DNA from: Streptomyces sp. PH10-H1
Lineage (GTDB): Bacteria > Actinomycetota > Actinomycetes > Streptomycetales > Streptomycetaceae
Assembly: GCF_030063355.1 (NCBI RefSeq)
Contig: NZ_JASISZ010000002.1
Span: 119,220-183,219 of the forward strand
Reading direction: 5' to 3'
Length of the DNA stretch: 64,000 nt
The position numbers and the translations under genes were made by a program. Positions 8,019-17,104 of this stretch are shown here, piece after piece. Within the stretch, counting starts at the first letter, position 1. The number at the start of each line of letters is the position of its first letter. The notes below the pieces were generated by a model. That model saw only the letters and a list, made by a program, of their open reading frames with translations. It had not been told where the DNA came from and ran no database searches.

Positions 8019-9482
8019 GTGACTGTGACCGACATTGCGCAGCGCTTCCGCGAGTTCAAGATGCCCGATGTGGGCGAGGGACTCACCGAGGCCGAGATCC
8101 TCAAGTGGTACGTCAAGCCGGGTGACACCGTCACCGACGGGCAGGTCGTGTGCGAGGTCGAGACGGCGAAGGCGGCCGTCGAGCTGCCGATCCCGTTCGA
8201 CGGCGTCGTGCACGAGATCCGTTTCCCCGAGGGGGAGACGGTCGACGTGGGCACCGCCATCATCTCGGTGGACACCACACCGGGCGCCCCCGACGAGGCC
8301 CCCGCGGCGGCACCCGCCGCTGCAGTGGCAGAGCCCGCGCCGGAGCCGCCCGCCGAGCCGGTGAAGCGGCAGGCGGTGCTGGTGGGCTACGGCGTCTCGC
8401 AGTCGTCGACCGTCCGCCGCCCGCGCAAGGCGGCGGGCGCGGTCCCGGCCCAGCCCGAGGACCGGGCCGCCGGCCGGCCCAAGGCCCCGTCCAAGGGCCG
8501 GACGCAGCCGGAGCTGAACGGCCACGGCGCCGGCGGCGCCACCGGCCTCGCCGGTCTCACCGGGGACCGGCCGCTGGCCAAGCCGCCGGTGCGCAAACTC
8601 GCGAAGGACCTCGGCATCGATCTGAACGCCGTCGTCCCGAGCGGCCGTGACGGGACCATCACCCGCGAGGACGTGCACGCGGCCCTCGCTCCGGCTCCCG
8701 CGCCGGAGCCCGCCGTGGCCGCGGCACCCGCTGTGGTCCCCGTTGCGGGCGCCGTCGCTCCCGCCGTAGCCGAGCCGGGCGCCCGTGAGACCCGCACCCC
8801 GATCAAGGGCGTGCGCAAGGCCACCGCTCAGGCGATGGTCGCGAGCGCCTTCACCGCGCCGCACGTCACGGAGTTCGTGACGTTCGACATCACGCGGACG
8901 ATGAAGCTGGTCCAGGAGCTCAAGCTGGACCCGGCGTTCGCCGGCCGCAAGGTCAGCCCGCTGCTCCTCGTCGCGAAGGCGCTGCTGGTGGCGATCCGGC
9001 GCAATCCGGAGGTCAACGCGGCCTGGGACGAGGCCGGCCAGGAGATCGTCCGCAAGGACTATGTGAACCTGGGCATCGCGGCGGCTACCCCGCGCGGGCT
9101 GATCGTGCCGAACATCAAGGACGCCGGGGCGAAGACACTGCCCGAACTGGCCACCGCGCTCGGTGAGCTGGTGGCGACCGCACGGGAGGGCAAGACCTCT
9201 CCCGCGCAGATGCAGGGCGGCACGGTGACCATCACCAACGTCGGCGTCTTCGGCGTCGACACCGGTACGCCGATCCTGAACCCGGGGGAGTCCGCGATCC
9301 TCGCCTTCGGCGCGGTCAAGGACCTGCCCTGGGTCCACAAGGGCAAGGTGAAGGCCCGCAAGGTCACCACCCTGGCACTGTCGTTCGACCACCGCGTGGT
9401 CGACGGAGAGCTGGGCTCGAAGGTCCTCGCGGATGTCGCGGCGATCCTGGAGCAGCCGAAGCGGCTTCTGACCTGGGCGTAG
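8019..9482 (+). CDS. bkdC: 2-oxoacid dehydrogenase E2, dihydrolipoyl acyltransferase
   Basis: A 487-aa E2 core enzyme from the GTG at 8019, preceded by GAGGCGAGGAGAG; upstream in-frame sequence overlaps E1 beta and is not conserved. An N-terminal lipoyl domain (residues about 9-85) carries the modified lysine in ETAKAAVELP. A long Ala/Pro linker contains a peripheral subunit-binding domain (LAKDLGIDLNAVVPSGRDG). The C-terminal acyltransferase has the catalytic HRVVDG motif near its end. The enzyme transfers the acyl group from lipoate to CoA. It is the last gene of the operon and is followed by a strong hairpin. E3 must be supplied from elsewhere. Confidence 0.93.
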   Translation: MTVTDIAQRFREFKMPDVGEGLTEAEILKWYVKPGDTVTDGQVVCEVETAKAAVELPIPFDGVVHEIRFPEGETVDVGTAIISVDTTPGAPDEAPAAAPAAAVAEPAPEPPAEPVKRQAVLVGYGVSQSSTVRRPRKAAGAVPAQPEDRAAGRPKAPSKGRTQPELNGHGAGGATGLAGLTGDRPLAKPPVRKLAKDLGIDLNAVVPSGRDGTITREDVHAALAPAPAPEPAVAAAPAVVPVAGAVAPAVAEPGARETRTPIKGVRKATAQAMVASAFTAPHVTEFVTFDITRTMKLVQELKLDPAFAGRKVSPLLLVAKALLVAIRRNPEVNAAWDEAGQEIVRKDYVNLGIAAATPRGLIVPNIKDAGAKTLPELATALGELVATAREGKTSPAQMQGGTVTITNVGVFGVDTGTPILNPGESAILAFGAVKDLPWVHKGKVKARKVTTLALSFDHRVVDGELGSKVLADVAAILEQPKRLLTWA

Positions 9483-9500
9483 TCCCGTTGGTGCGACAAG

Positions 9501-9533
9501 GTGGCCCGGACGCACAAAAGTCCGGGCCACTTT
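9501..9533 (+). terminator. Intrinsic terminator of the dehydrogenase operon
   Basis: An 11-bp perfect stem (GTGGCCCGGAC / GTCCGGGCCAC) with an A-rich loop, followed by TTT, 18 bases after the E2 stop codon. Confidence 0.9.
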
Positions 9534-9614
9534 GCTGCGCGTCGCCAGTCATGAAAAGCCTGATGTGTGGCGATATATAGGGAGAAACTCAGTCTCCAGC
9601 CCGGAGGGACAGCC

Positions 9615-9809
9615 GTGGCCGTTTCCGTTTCTGCGATCCTGATTCTCCTGATCATGGCAGTGGTCTTCCTGCGCAGCGGGTCGCTGAAGGTCTCGCACGC
9701 GCTGGTCTGCGTCATCCTCGGCTTCTATCTCGCGAGTTCGAGCGTCGCCCCGACCATCCAGAGCGGGCTCACCGCGACCGCCAACGTCGTGAGCAGCCTG
9801 CGCCCCTGA
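9615..9809 (+). CDS. Small membrane protein
   Basis: A 64-aa protein from the GTG at 9615 (GGAGGG eight bases upstream); an earlier ATG at 9567 lacks a ribosome site. Two hydrophobic helices are visible (about residues 5-22, VSAILILLIMAVVFL, and about 28-45, HALVCVILGFYLA) with a short basic loop between. Similar short proteins with this sequence pattern occur in many Streptomyces and are of unknown function. It lies between the operon terminator and the GntR gene. Confidence 0.7.
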   Translation: MAVSVSAILILLIMAVVFLRSGSLKVSHALVCVILGFYLASSSVAPTIQSGLTATANVVSSLRP

Positions 9810-9848
9810 CCCCGGCCGGTCCGGATCGCGGACGCGGGTTTCTCGTGG

Positions 9849-9879
9849 ATACATGATGTATCTATGATGCGTGCATCAT
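9849..9879. promoter_or_regulatory. Tandem palindromes, probable GntR operator
   Basis: Two adjacent palindromes immediately precede and overlap the GntR start codon: ATACAT-G-ATGTAT (9849-9861, perfect) and ATGATGC-GT-GCATCAT (9864-9879, perfect arms). FCD-type GntR regulators bind such short palindromes, so autoregulation of this gene and the coupled transporter is the simplest reading. Confidence 0.7.
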
Positions 9880-10546
9880 GAATCCCGTCTCCGCGGTGGT
9901 CACCGCCACCAAGTCGCCGCCCGCCGCCGAGCGGGTCTACATCCACGTCAAACAGGGCGTCCTCGAACGCAGTTACGAGGGCGGCACGCTGCTCACCGAG
10001 GGCGATCTCGCCGAGGCCGTCGGGGTGTCCCGCACTCCGGTGCGCGAGGCGCTGCTCCGCCTGGAGGCGGAAGGGCTGATCAAGCTCTATCCGAAGAAGG
10101 GCGCGCTCGTCCTGTCGGTCTCCGCACAGGAGATCGCCGATGTCGTCGAGACCCGGCTGCTCGTCGAGCAGCACGCGGTGGCCCGCCTGGTGCCGGCCCC
10201 GCCGCCCGCGCTGCTGGCCCGGCTCGAGGAGCTGCTCGCGGAGCAGCGGGGCCACGCGGAGGCCGGTGACCTGGCGGCGTTCGCGGTCGCCGACCGCTGC
10301 TTCCACGCCGAGATCGTCCGCGCGGCGGGCAACCGCATCCTCGCCCACCTCTACGACCAGCTGCGCGACCGGCAGTTGCGGATGGGCGTGGCCACCATGC
10401 ACGCCGAGCCCAGCCGTGTCGCCAAGAACCTGGCGGAGCACGGCGAGATCCTGGCGGCGCTCAGAGCCGGCGACGGTGAACGCGCCGCCGCCCTGGTGCA
10501 CCGCCATGTCTCCTGGGTCAAGGTCATGGCCAGGGGGGACGCGTGA
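9878..10546 (+). CDS. GntR-family transcriptional regulator (FCD type)
   Basis: A 222-aa regulator with a winged-helix DNA-binding domain at residues about 15-80 (LTEGDLAEAVGVSRTPVREA, then LEAEGLI) and an all-helical FCD effector domain at about 90-215, with candidate metal ligands in DRCFHAEIVRAAGN, TMHAEPSR and HRHVSW. FCD regulators respond to carboxylic acids or sugars acids. The gene overlaps the MFS transporter by four bases (GTGA), which suggests it controls uptake or export of the transporter's substrate. The start sits inside a palindrome, and no Shine-Dalgarno is obvious, so the mRNA may be leaderless. Confidence 0.88.
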   Translation: MNPVSAVVTATKSPPAAERVYIHVKQGVLERSYEGGTLLTEGDLAEAVGVSRTPVREALLRLEAEGLIKLYPKKGALVLSVSAQEIADVVETRLLVEQHAVARLVPAPPPALLARLEELLAEQRGHAEAGDLAAFAVADRCFHAEIVRAAGNRILAHLYDQLRDRQLRMGVATMHAEPSRVAKNLAEHGEILAALRAGDGERAAALVHRHVSWVKVMARGDA

Positions 10547-11823
10547 ACGGCGAACCACCCGGTGGCAGGCGTGCCGCCGCGGTGTGGGGGATCGGCACGC
10601 TCGTCTACCTGGTCGCCGTGGTGCACCGCACCAGCCTCGGTGTGGCCGGCATCGACGCCGCGGAGCGCTTCCACATCGGGGCGTCCGCGCTGTCCACGTT
10701 CTCGATCCTCCAAGTGCTGGTCTATGCGGGGCTGCAGATACCCGTCGGCCTGATGGTCGACCGGCTCGGCACCAAGAAGGTGCTGACCATCGGCATCGTG
10801 CTGTTCACCGCCGGGCAGCTCGCGTTCGCGCTCTCGCACTCGTACGGGATGGCGCTCGCCGCCCGCGCGGTGCTCGGCTGCGGCGACGCGATGACGTTCG
10901 TCAGCGTGCTGCGGCTCGGCTCGCGCTGGTTCCCGGCCCGCCGGGGCCCGATGATCGCGCAGGCCGCCGCGCTCTTCGGCGTCGCGGGCAACCTGATCAG
11001 TACGGTCGCGCTCTCCCGGATCCTGCACTCGGCCGGCTGGACGGCCACGTTCACCGGCACCGCGATCGGCGGCGCGTTCGTCCTCGTCCTGGTGCTGCTG
11101 TTCCTCAAGGACCACCCCGACGGATTCGAGCCCGCCCCCGCCGAGCACGCCGGATTCGGCTATGTGCGCCACCAGATCGTCTCCGCCTGGCGCGAGCCGG
11201 GGACCAGGCTCGGCATGTGGGTGCACTTCACGACGCAGTTCTCCGGAATGGTCTTCCTGCTGCTGTGGGGGCTGCCGTACCTGGTGGAGGACCAGGGCAT
11301 GTCGCGCGGGGCGGCCGGGTCGATGCTCACCCTCGTGGTGCTCGCCAACATGGTGTTCGGCACGCTCTTCGGGCAGTTGATCGCCCGTCACCACGGCGCG
11401 CGGATGCCGATCACGCTCACCGCGATCGGGACGAGCACCGTGGCCTGGGCGGCCGTGCTGTCCTGGCCCGGCGGGCACGTCCCGCTGTGGCTGCTGATCG
11501 GCCTGTGCGTCGCGCTCGGCGCCTGCGGGCCCGCGTCGATGATCGGCTTCGACTTCGCGCGCCCGGCCAATCCGCCGGAGCGCTTCGGCACCGCCTCAGG
11601 CATCGTCAACGTGGGCGGCTTCACCGCCTCGATGATCACGCTGCTGGCGATCGGCGTGCTGCTGGACGCGACGGGTGACAACTACCGGATCGCCTGGTGC
11701 AGCGTCTTCGTGCTCCAGGCGATCGGTACCGTCCAGATCCTGCGGCTGCGCGGCCGCGCGACCCGGCTGGAGAAGGACCGGATCGCGGTCAGCCGCGTCG
11801 AGAGCGTGCACGTGCCGGCGTAG
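10543..11823 (+). CDS. MFS transporter
   Basis: A 426-aa major facilitator protein with about 12 predicted helices and the inter-helix 2-3 loop signature (GLMVDRLGTKKVL). It begins with a GTG overlapping the GntR stop codon. The pattern resembles organic-anion or nitrate/cyanate-type MFS carriers, but no substrate can be read from the sequence. Co-transcription with the regulator is strongly implied. It ends facing the convergent mycothiol-dependent enzyme gene. Confidence 0.88.
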   Translation: MNGEPPGGRRAAAVWGIGTLVYLVAVVHRTSLGVAGIDAAERFHIGASALSTFSILQVLVYAGLQIPVGLMVDRLGTKKVLTIGIVLFTAGQLAFALSHSYGMALAARAVLGCGDAMTFVSVLRLGSRWFPARRGPMIAQAAALFGVAGNLISTVALSRILHSAGWTATFTGTAIGGAFVLVLVLLFLKDHPDGFEPAPAEHAGFGYVRHQIVSAWREPGTRLGMWVHFTTQFSGMVFLLLWGLPYLVEDQGMSRGAAGSMLTLVVLANMVFGTLFGQLIARHHGARMPITLTAIGTSTVAWAAVLSWPGGHVPLWLLIGLCVALGACGPASMIGFDFARPANPPERFGTASGIVNVGGFTASMITLLAIGVLLDATGDNYRIAWCSVFVLQAIGTVQILRLRGRATRLEKDRIAVSRVESVHVPA

Positions 11824-11828
11824 CCGAA

Positions 11829-11861
11829 CCGGCGGACCGGCCCGGCTAACCCGTCCGCCGG
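11829..11861. terminator. Bidirectional terminator-like hairpin
   Basis: CCGGCGGAC (11829-11837) pairs with GTCCGCCGG (11853-11861) in the gap between the convergent MFS and mycothiol-dependent enzyme genes. There is no U tract. Confidence 0.55.
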
Positions 11862-11863
11862 GC

Positions 11864-12688
11864 TCACGGAGTGAGAGCGATGCGCGCCAGGATCGCGCGC
11901 GCGAGGTCCTGGTCGCCCTCCACCTTCACCCGGTCCGCAACGGCCGCATGGCGCACCCGCCCGCTGACCAGCCGCAGGAACGTCTCCCAGTCGGTGCCGA
12001 AGGTCACGGCCGGACCCAGGGAGACCGCGGAGTCGATCGACCCGTTCCCCTCCTGGTCGACGCGGACCGTCCGCATGAACTCCAGCGGGCCGTGGATATC
12101 GAAGACCACCGCGGAACCGGGCTTCGCGCCCGCGTCCTTGGCGACCAGCTTCGGCAGCCCGCGGAGCAGGAAGTCCCGCGCGTACAAGGCCGCGGGGGAC
12201 GCCAGATTCCCCGGTGCGTTCAGCGCCCGCCGCAGATCCTGCTCATGGACCCAGACGTCGAACGTCCGCATCCACAGCAGGTGTTCGAGGGTCATCTCCT
12301 GGCCCATCGGACCCCGCATGGGCTGCTCGGGACCGCGCGACTCGTTCCGCAGCTGCCGCGACCGCCGGATGATGGTGTATTCGAGCTCGGAGGTCATCTC
12401 CGGAGCCGTGTGGTGGCGCCGGGTGTCCACCGGCACCTCGATGTAGCGGGCGAACTCACTGGTGATGTGCCGCAGATCACTCGGCAACGTGTGGATCGGG
12501 CGCGGATCCCCGAGCATCTCGCACTCGTAGCCGATGACGTGTGACACGACGTCGCGCACCGACCAGTAGGGGCATTCGGTCGGCCGGTTCCATTCACCCT
12601 CGACGAGGGGGGCGACCAATTCGTTTATGGATTCTATGGAGTGGGTCCAGGCGTCGATGTACGGCTGGATCTTACTGTGGACGGTCAC
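11864..12688 (-). CDS. Mycothiol-dependent maleylpyruvate isomerase-family (DinB-like) enzyme
   Basis: A 274-aa protein with the MDMPI/DinB helical-bundle pattern: conserved WSVRDVVSHVIGYE near residue 42, and WVHEQDLRRAL near residue 150, which carries the metal histidine and the typical HEQDIR-like signature. A C-terminal MDMPI domain follows (about 180-272). Family members are zinc-dependent thiol transferases using mycothiol, the actinobacterial glutathione substitute. The real substrate is unknown; maleylpyruvate isomerase activity should not be assumed from the family name. It is divergent from the amidase gene. Confidence 0.85.
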   Translation of the reverse strand: MTVHSKIQPYIDAWTHSIESINELVAPLVEGEWNRPTECPYWSVRDVVSHVIGYECEMLGDPRPIHTLPSDLRHITSEFARYIEVPVDTRRHHTAPEMTSELEYTIIRRSRQLRNESRGPEQPMRGPMGQEMTLEHLLWMRTFDVWVHEQDLRRALNAPGNLASPAALYARDFLLRGLPKLVAKDAGAKPGSAVVFDIHGPLEFMRTVRVDQEGNGSIDSAVSLGPAVTFGTDWETFLRLVSGRVRHAAVADRVKVEGDQDLARAILARIALTP

Positions 12689-12822
12689 GGGACCCCTCGA
12701 CGGATCGATGCGCGGTCGTAGTGGTGTGCGCCTAAGTTACGCTCCGCGCGGGTACCCACGCAGTGCTTTCGAGTGACGATGGTAGGCCCGACATGACGAC
12801 CAAACGTATGGGCGGTGGGTGT

Positions 12823-13623
12823 ATGCGCGCTTCTTTGCTGCAGATCGACGTTGACCTGAGCGAAACGGTCGCCGACCGGCGGGACCGGGTGGCCGCGCTG
12901 GTGCGCGCCCAAGCCGGTACGGATCTGGTCGTACTGCCGGAACTGTGGCCCGTCGGCGCCTTCGCCTCGGACACCTTCGCGGCGGAGGCCGAGCCGCTCG
13001 ACGGGCCGACGGCCGACGCGATGTCGGCGGCGGCGCGCGACGCCGGCGTCTGGCTGCACGCCGGCTCCATCGTCGAGCGCGCTGCGGCGGACAGCGGCTC
13101 CGCCGCGGGTGACGGCCCGCTCTACAACACCTCGCTGGTCTTCGGACCCGACGGGGAACTGCGGCACACCTATCGCAAGATCCACCGCTTCGGCTTCGAC
13201 CAGGGCGAGGCGGCCCTGATGGCTCCGGGCGAGGAGATCGTCACGGTGGCGCTCCCGGACACCGTGCTGGGCCTGGCCACCTGCTACGACCTGCGCTTCC
13301 CCGAGCAGTTCCGGTTGCTCATCGACGCCGGCGCCCAGATGCTCGTCATCTCGGCCGGCTGGCCGGCGAAGCGGCTGGAGCACTGGCGGCTGCTCGCGCG
13401 GGCCCGCGCGGTCGAGTCCCAGACGTACGTCCTGGCCTGCGGCACGGCCGGCACCCACGCGGGCGTCGAACTCGCCGGCCACAGCCTCGTCATCGACCCC
13501 TGGGGCGACATCATCGCCGAGGCCGGTCCCGACGCGCAGACCCTCACCGCCGACCTCGACCCGGCGCTCGTCACCAAGACCCGGCACGACTTCCCCGTAC
13601 TCCGCGACCGCCGGCTGGGCTGA
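12823..13623 (+). CDS. Nitrilase-superfamily carbon-nitrogen hydrolase
   Basis: A 266-aa amidase from the ATG at 12823; upstream in-frame ATGs at 12763 and 12793 would add a non-conserved leader. The Glu-Lys-Cys triad is visible: Glu in VVLPELWP, Lys in HTYRKIHRFGF, Cys in LATCYDLRFPEQF. The C-terminal GHSLVIDPWGDIIAEAG stretch is typical. Homologues act on omega-amides of keto acids, deaminated glutathione or other small amides. The exact substrate is not determined. Divergent from the mycothiol-dependent enzyme. Confidence 0.9.
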   Translation: MRASLLQIDVDLSETVADRRDRVAALVRAQAGTDLVVLPELWPVGAFASDTFAAEAEPLDGPTADAMSAAARDAGVWLHAGSIVERAAADSGSAAGDGPLYNTSLVFGPDGELRHTYRKIHRFGFDQGEAALMAPGEEIVTVALPDTVLGLATCYDLRFPEQFRLLIDAGAQMLVISAGWPAKRLEHWRLLARARAVESQTYVLACGTAGTHAGVELAGHSLVIDPWGDIIAEAGPDAQTLTADLDPALVTKTRHDFPVLRDRRLG

Positions 13624-13768
13624 GCAGCGGGCCGATCCTCGGGCCGGGCCGGGCCGGAGCCTTGGCCGAACCGGCGCGCGGTGGGCGGCCCGGTACTTGA
13701 CTGGTACGCGGAGCGACAACACGATCACGCACAGTAGTGATCGTCGTCTCTGCGTCAGGAAGTCCATC

Positions 13769-14599
13769 GTGCCCCGCATCGCCACTGTTCTCGCCGCCCT
13801 CGTGGCCGCCGTGCTGCTCAGCACCCCCACGGCCGGAGCGTCGGCTCCTCCGCCGCCCGTCCGCTACGCCGCCCTCGGCGACTCGGCCGCCGCCGCGCCC
13901 GGCGTTCCCGAGGAGGAGAAGGCGAGCGGGCTCTGTCAGCGCTCCACGCACAACTACCCGCACCTGGTGGCGGAACGGCTCGCGCCGGCCGCGTTCAAGG
14001 ACGTGACGTGCACCGGCGCCGACACCGCCACCCTGGCCTCGGACGGCCAGTTCGACGCGCTCACCAAGGACACCACCCTGGTGACGCTCACCATCGGCGG
14101 CAACGACATCGGCTTCACGGAGATCATCGTCAAGTGCAGCGCCCTGGGCCTGCTCAACCCGCTCGGCCGGCCCTGCGCCGACAGCTACGGCAGCGGGCTC
14201 GACGACCGGGTCAAGGCAGCGGAGCCGAAGGTCGCCGCCGCGCTCCGGACGATCCATCAGCGCTCCCCGGGCGCCCGGGTGCTGCTCGTCGGCTACCTCA
14301 ACCTCATCCCGGACGACGGCAGGACCTGCCGGCCGCGTGTCATGTTCACCAGCGGGGACATGGTCTTCCTCAACACCTTCGAGAACAGCCTCAACGTCAT
14401 GTTCGCCCGCGTCGCCGCCGCCGAGGGCGCGGTCTTCGTCGACAACCACCCGGCGAGCGCGGACCGCGACGTATGCCGCGCCGATGACACCCGCTGGTCG
14501 GAGGGGCTGATCCCGACCAACCCGGCGATTCCCTTCCACCCCAACGCCCGGGGTGAGCGGGCCATGGCCGACGCGGTGCTCGCGGCCGCTCGCGCGTAA
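13769..14599 (+). CDS. Secreted SGNH/GDSL hydrolase
   Basis: A 276-aa exported esterase from the GTG at 13769 (AGGAAG upstream), giving a short signal peptide VPRIATVLAALVAAVLLSTP with a likely cut near AGASA. SGNH blocks are visible: GDS (block I, LGDSAAAAP), Gly/Asn block TIGGNDIGF, and the C-terminal His in PFHPNARGE. Four cysteines in the mature part are compatible with disulfides. Streptomyces relatives are secreted lipases or phospholipases. The catalytic nucleophile is in an atypical GDSAAA context where relatives usually have GDSYASG. Confidence 0.85.
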   Translation: MPRIATVLAALVAAVLLSTPTAGASAPPPPVRYAALGDSAAAAPGVPEEEKASGLCQRSTHNYPHLVAERLAPAAFKDVTCTGADTATLASDGQFDALTKDTTLVTLTIGGNDIGFTEIIVKCSALGLLNPLGRPCADSYGSGLDDRVKAAEPKVAAALRTIHQRSPGARVLLVGYLNLIPDDGRTCRPRVMFTSGDMVFLNTFENSLNVMFARVAAAEGAVFVDNHPASADRDVCRADDTRWSEGLIPTNPAIPFHPNARGERAMADAVLAAARA

Positions 14600-14601
14600 T
14601 C

Positions 14602-14644
14602 CCGGAACGGGGCAGCGGGCTTCCGCCGCGCTGCCCCGTTCCGG
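14602..14644. terminator. Bidirectional terminator hairpin
   Basis: A 16-bp perfect stem (CCGGAACGGGGCAGCG with its complement at 14629-14644) fills the gap between the convergent SGNH hydrolase and LURP-one-like genes. Confidence 0.85.
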
Positions 14645-14645
14645 C

Positions 14646-15152
14646 TCAGTCCTCGCCGTGCTCCCTCTCGTGCTCCTTGTCGACCAGCCGGTCCACGCAC
14701 ACCGCGATGGCGATGAGCATCCCCGCGTCCGCGTCCTCGCGTTCCACATCGATGGAGTAGGTGTCCCGCATCCGGAACCACTTCCGGGAGATCCGCGCGA
14801 GCCGCTCCCCCTCGTACTCGATGTCGAATTCCTTGTCGACGATGTCTCCGCGGACCTCCAGCTCCTCACCGGAGGCCAGCTCCGCCCGGAACACGTCCCG
14901 CAGCAGCGTCAGCCGCTTCTTCCGCACGGTGACCAGCACGTCCCCGCCGCGCTCCACCGTCATCGCGTCCCGCAGACTCACGAGCTTCTTCCGGATGACC
15001 GCGACCTCGGCCCCCCGCGCGTCCCGCAGCTCCAGCGTGTCCCGGATCCGCAGGACCTTCCCGTCCACATAGAACGCCCGCTCACCGCGCTCGTCCTCGA
15101 TCCAGTAGTCGTCACCGATCGCGAACAGCTTCTCCCGCACCAGGTATTTCAT
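14646..15152 (-). CDS. LURP-one-related / tubby-like protein
   Basis: A 168-aa protein from the ATG at 15152. Repeating beta-hairpin units (KLFAIGDDYWIEDERGERAF, then LELRDARGAEVAVIRKK and VLVTVRKKRL) match the LOR/tubby C-terminal barrel fold. The protein has no signal peptide. Members in plants and bacteria are of uncertain function; phospholipid binding has been proposed for the fold. The start nearly abuts the divergent thioredoxin/NHL gene, only 40 bp away, so the two share one very short promoter region and at least one transcript may be leaderless. Confidence 0.8.
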   Translation of the reverse strand: MKYLVREKLFAIGDDYWIEDERGERAFYVDGKVLRIRDTLELRDARGAEVAVIRKKLVSLRDAMTVERGGDVLVTVRKKRLTLLRDVFRAELASGEELEVRGDIVDKEFDIEYEGERLARISRKWFRMRDTYSIDVEREDADAGMLIAIAVCVDRLVDKEHEREHGED

Positions 15153-15192
15153 GGGGGAATGTCTACCCACGGACATGCTGTTGGATGGGGAT

Positions 15193-17016
15193 ATGACTGC
15201 ACGTGCGCGCGTCCGGGCCCCCGAGCTGGTCGGCAAGGGCGGCTGGCTCAACACCGGCGAAAACCAACTGACCCTCGCTGACCTGCGAGGACGCATCGTG
15301 ATTGTTGATTTTTGGACATTTTGCTGTGTCAACTGCCTCCATGTTCTGGATGAGCTGCGCGAGCTGGAGGAGAAGCACCGCGACACCGTCGTGATCGTCG
15401 GCGTGCACTCGCCGAAGTTCGTGCATGAGGCGGAGCATCAGGCGGTCGTGGACGCGGTCGAGCGGTATGAGGTGCACCATCCGGTGCTCGACGATCCCGA
15501 GCTGACCACCTGGAAGCAGTACGCGGTGCGGGCGTGGCCGACGCTGGTGGTGATCGATCCGGAGGGCTACATCGTCGCGCAGCACGCGGGCGAGGGGCAT
15601 GCCCACGCGCTGGAGACGCTGGTCACGGAGCTGGAGGCGGAGCACGCCGGCAAGGGGACGCTGCGGCGGGGCGCGGGGCCGTATGTGGCGCCGGAGCCGG
15701 TGGCGACCGATCTGCGGTTCCCGGGCAAGGCGGTGGTGCTGCCGGGCGGCGGCTTCCTGGTCTCGGACTCGACGCGGCACGCGCTGGTGGAGCTGGCGCC
15801 GGACGGCGAGACGGTCGTCCGGCGGTTCGGCGACGGCGAGCGCGGGATGATGGACGGCGGTCCTGACGAGGCGCGGTTCAGCGAGCCGCAGGGGCTGGCG
15901 CTGCTGGCGGACGGTTCGGTCGTCGTCGCGGACACCGTGAACCACGCGCTGCGCCGCGTCGACCTCGCCGACGGCAAGGTGACGACGATCGCCGGGACCG
16001 GCCGCCAGTGGTGGCAAGGGTCCCCGACGTCGGGCCGCGCGCTTGAGGTGGCCCTGTCGTCGCCCTGGGACGTGGCCTGGTTCGCCGGCCGGGTGTGGAT
16101 CGCGATGGCTGGCGTGCACCAGCTGTGGACGTACGACCCGGAGACCGGGACCGTAGGGGTCGCGGCCGGCACCACGAACGAGGGGCTGGTCGACGGGCCC
16201 GCCGCCGAAGCGTGGTTCGCCCAGCCGTCGGGCCTGGCGGCCGCCGGGGAGCGGCTGTGGATCGCGGACTCGGAATCGTCCGCCGTGCGGTACGTGGAGC
16301 GAGCATCGGACGCGACCGGCGGATTCGTCGTGCGGACCGCAGTCGGCACCGGCCTCTTCGACTTCGGGCACCGGGACGGCGCCGCGGAACAGGCGCTGCT
16401 GCAGCACCCGTTGGGCGTCACCGCGCTCCCCGACGGCTCGGTCGCGATCAGCGATACGTACAACAACGCGCTGCGCCGCTTCGACCCGGCGACCGGTGAG
16501 GTGACCACGCTCGCGACCGATCTGCGGGAGCCGTCGGACGCCGTGCTGGTGGGCGGGGACGTGGTGGTGGTCGAGTCGGCCCGGCACCGGCTCACCCGGC
16601 TGCGGCTGCCCGAGGAGGCGGTGCGGGTCGAGTCGGCCGCGCACCGGACCCAGCGGCCGGCCACCGAGGTGGCCGCGGGACCGTTCCGCCTCGAAGTGGT
16701 CTTCACCGCGCCCGCGGGCCAGAAGCGCGACGAGCGCTACGGCCCCTCGACCCGGCTGCTGGTCAGCTCCACGCCGCCGGATCTCCTGGCGGAGGGCGCG
16801 GGCAAGGGGACGGATCTGGGGCGGGATCTCGTGCTGAATCCGGAGATCGCCGAGGGTGTTCTGCATGTGTCGGCGATGGCCGCGTCCTGCGACGACGATC
16901 CCGAGAACGAGTACCCGGCCTGCCATGTGCACCAGCAGGACTGGGGCGTCCCGGTCCTGCTGACCGCCGGTGGCACGGGCCGGCTGGCGCTGGTGCTGGC
17001 CGGGATGGACGAGTGA
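15193..17016 (+). CDS. Thioredoxin-like domain fused to NHL repeat beta-propeller (NHLRC2-like)
   Basis: A 607-aa protein from the ATG at 15193 (GGATGGGGAT upstream). Residues about 1-165 are a thioredoxin/TlpA-like fold with a Cys pair in FWTFCCVNCLHVLDEL (CCxxC, as in NHLRC2 proteins). Residues about 175-480 contain NHL units (LPGGGFLVSDSTRHALVEL; SVVVADTVNHALRRVDL; SVAISDTYNNALRRFD). A C-terminal beta-rich segment follows. No signal peptide is present, so it is presumably cytoplasmic. Function is unproven; the human orthologue NHLRC2 is linked to redox homeostasis. The stop codon lies within a tandem repeat. Confidence 0.88.
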   Translation: MTARARVRAPELVGKGGWLNTGENQLTLADLRGRIVIVDFWTFCCVNCLHVLDELRELEEKHRDTVVIVGVHSPKFVHEAEHQAVVDAVERYEVHHPVLDDPELTTWKQYAVRAWPTLVVIDPEGYIVAQHAGEGHAHALETLVTELEAEHAGKGTLRRGAGPYVAPEPVATDLRFPGKAVVLPGGGFLVSDSTRHALVELAPDGETVVRRFGDGERGMMDGGPDEARFSEPQGLALLADGSVVVADTVNHALRRVDLADGKVTTIAGTGRQWWQGSPTSGRALEVALSSPWDVAWFAGRVWIAMAGVHQLWTYDPETGTVGVAAGTTNEGLVDGPAAEAWFAQPSGLAAAGERLWIADSESSAVRYVERASDATGGFVVRTAVGTGLFDFGHRDGAAEQALLQHPLGVTALPDGSVAISDTYNNALRRFDPATGEVTTLATDLREPSDAVLVGGDVVVVESARHRLTRLRLPEEAVRVESAAHRTQRPATEVAAGPFRLEVVFTAPAGQKRDERYGPSTRLLVSSTPPDLLAEGAGKGTDLGRDLVLNPEIAEGVLHVSAMAASCDDDPENEYPACHVHQQDWGVPVLLTAGGTGRLALVLAGMDE

Positions 17017-17068
17017 GACGAGTGAGACGAGCGAGCTAGTGAGCTGAGTGAGCTGACGGGCTGAGTGG
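17008..17068 (+). repeat. 8-9 bp tandem repeat overlapping a stop codon
   Basis: About seven units of the GACGAGTGA / GCTGAGTGA type begin at the last codons of the thioredoxin/NHL gene, whose TGA stop is in unit one, and continue about 50 bp downstream. Downstream TGA triplets occur in all three frames. Confidence 0.75.
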
Positions 17069-17104
17069 CGCTACCGGGGCCGGGTGACGGCCTCGGCGCT
17101 GCCA

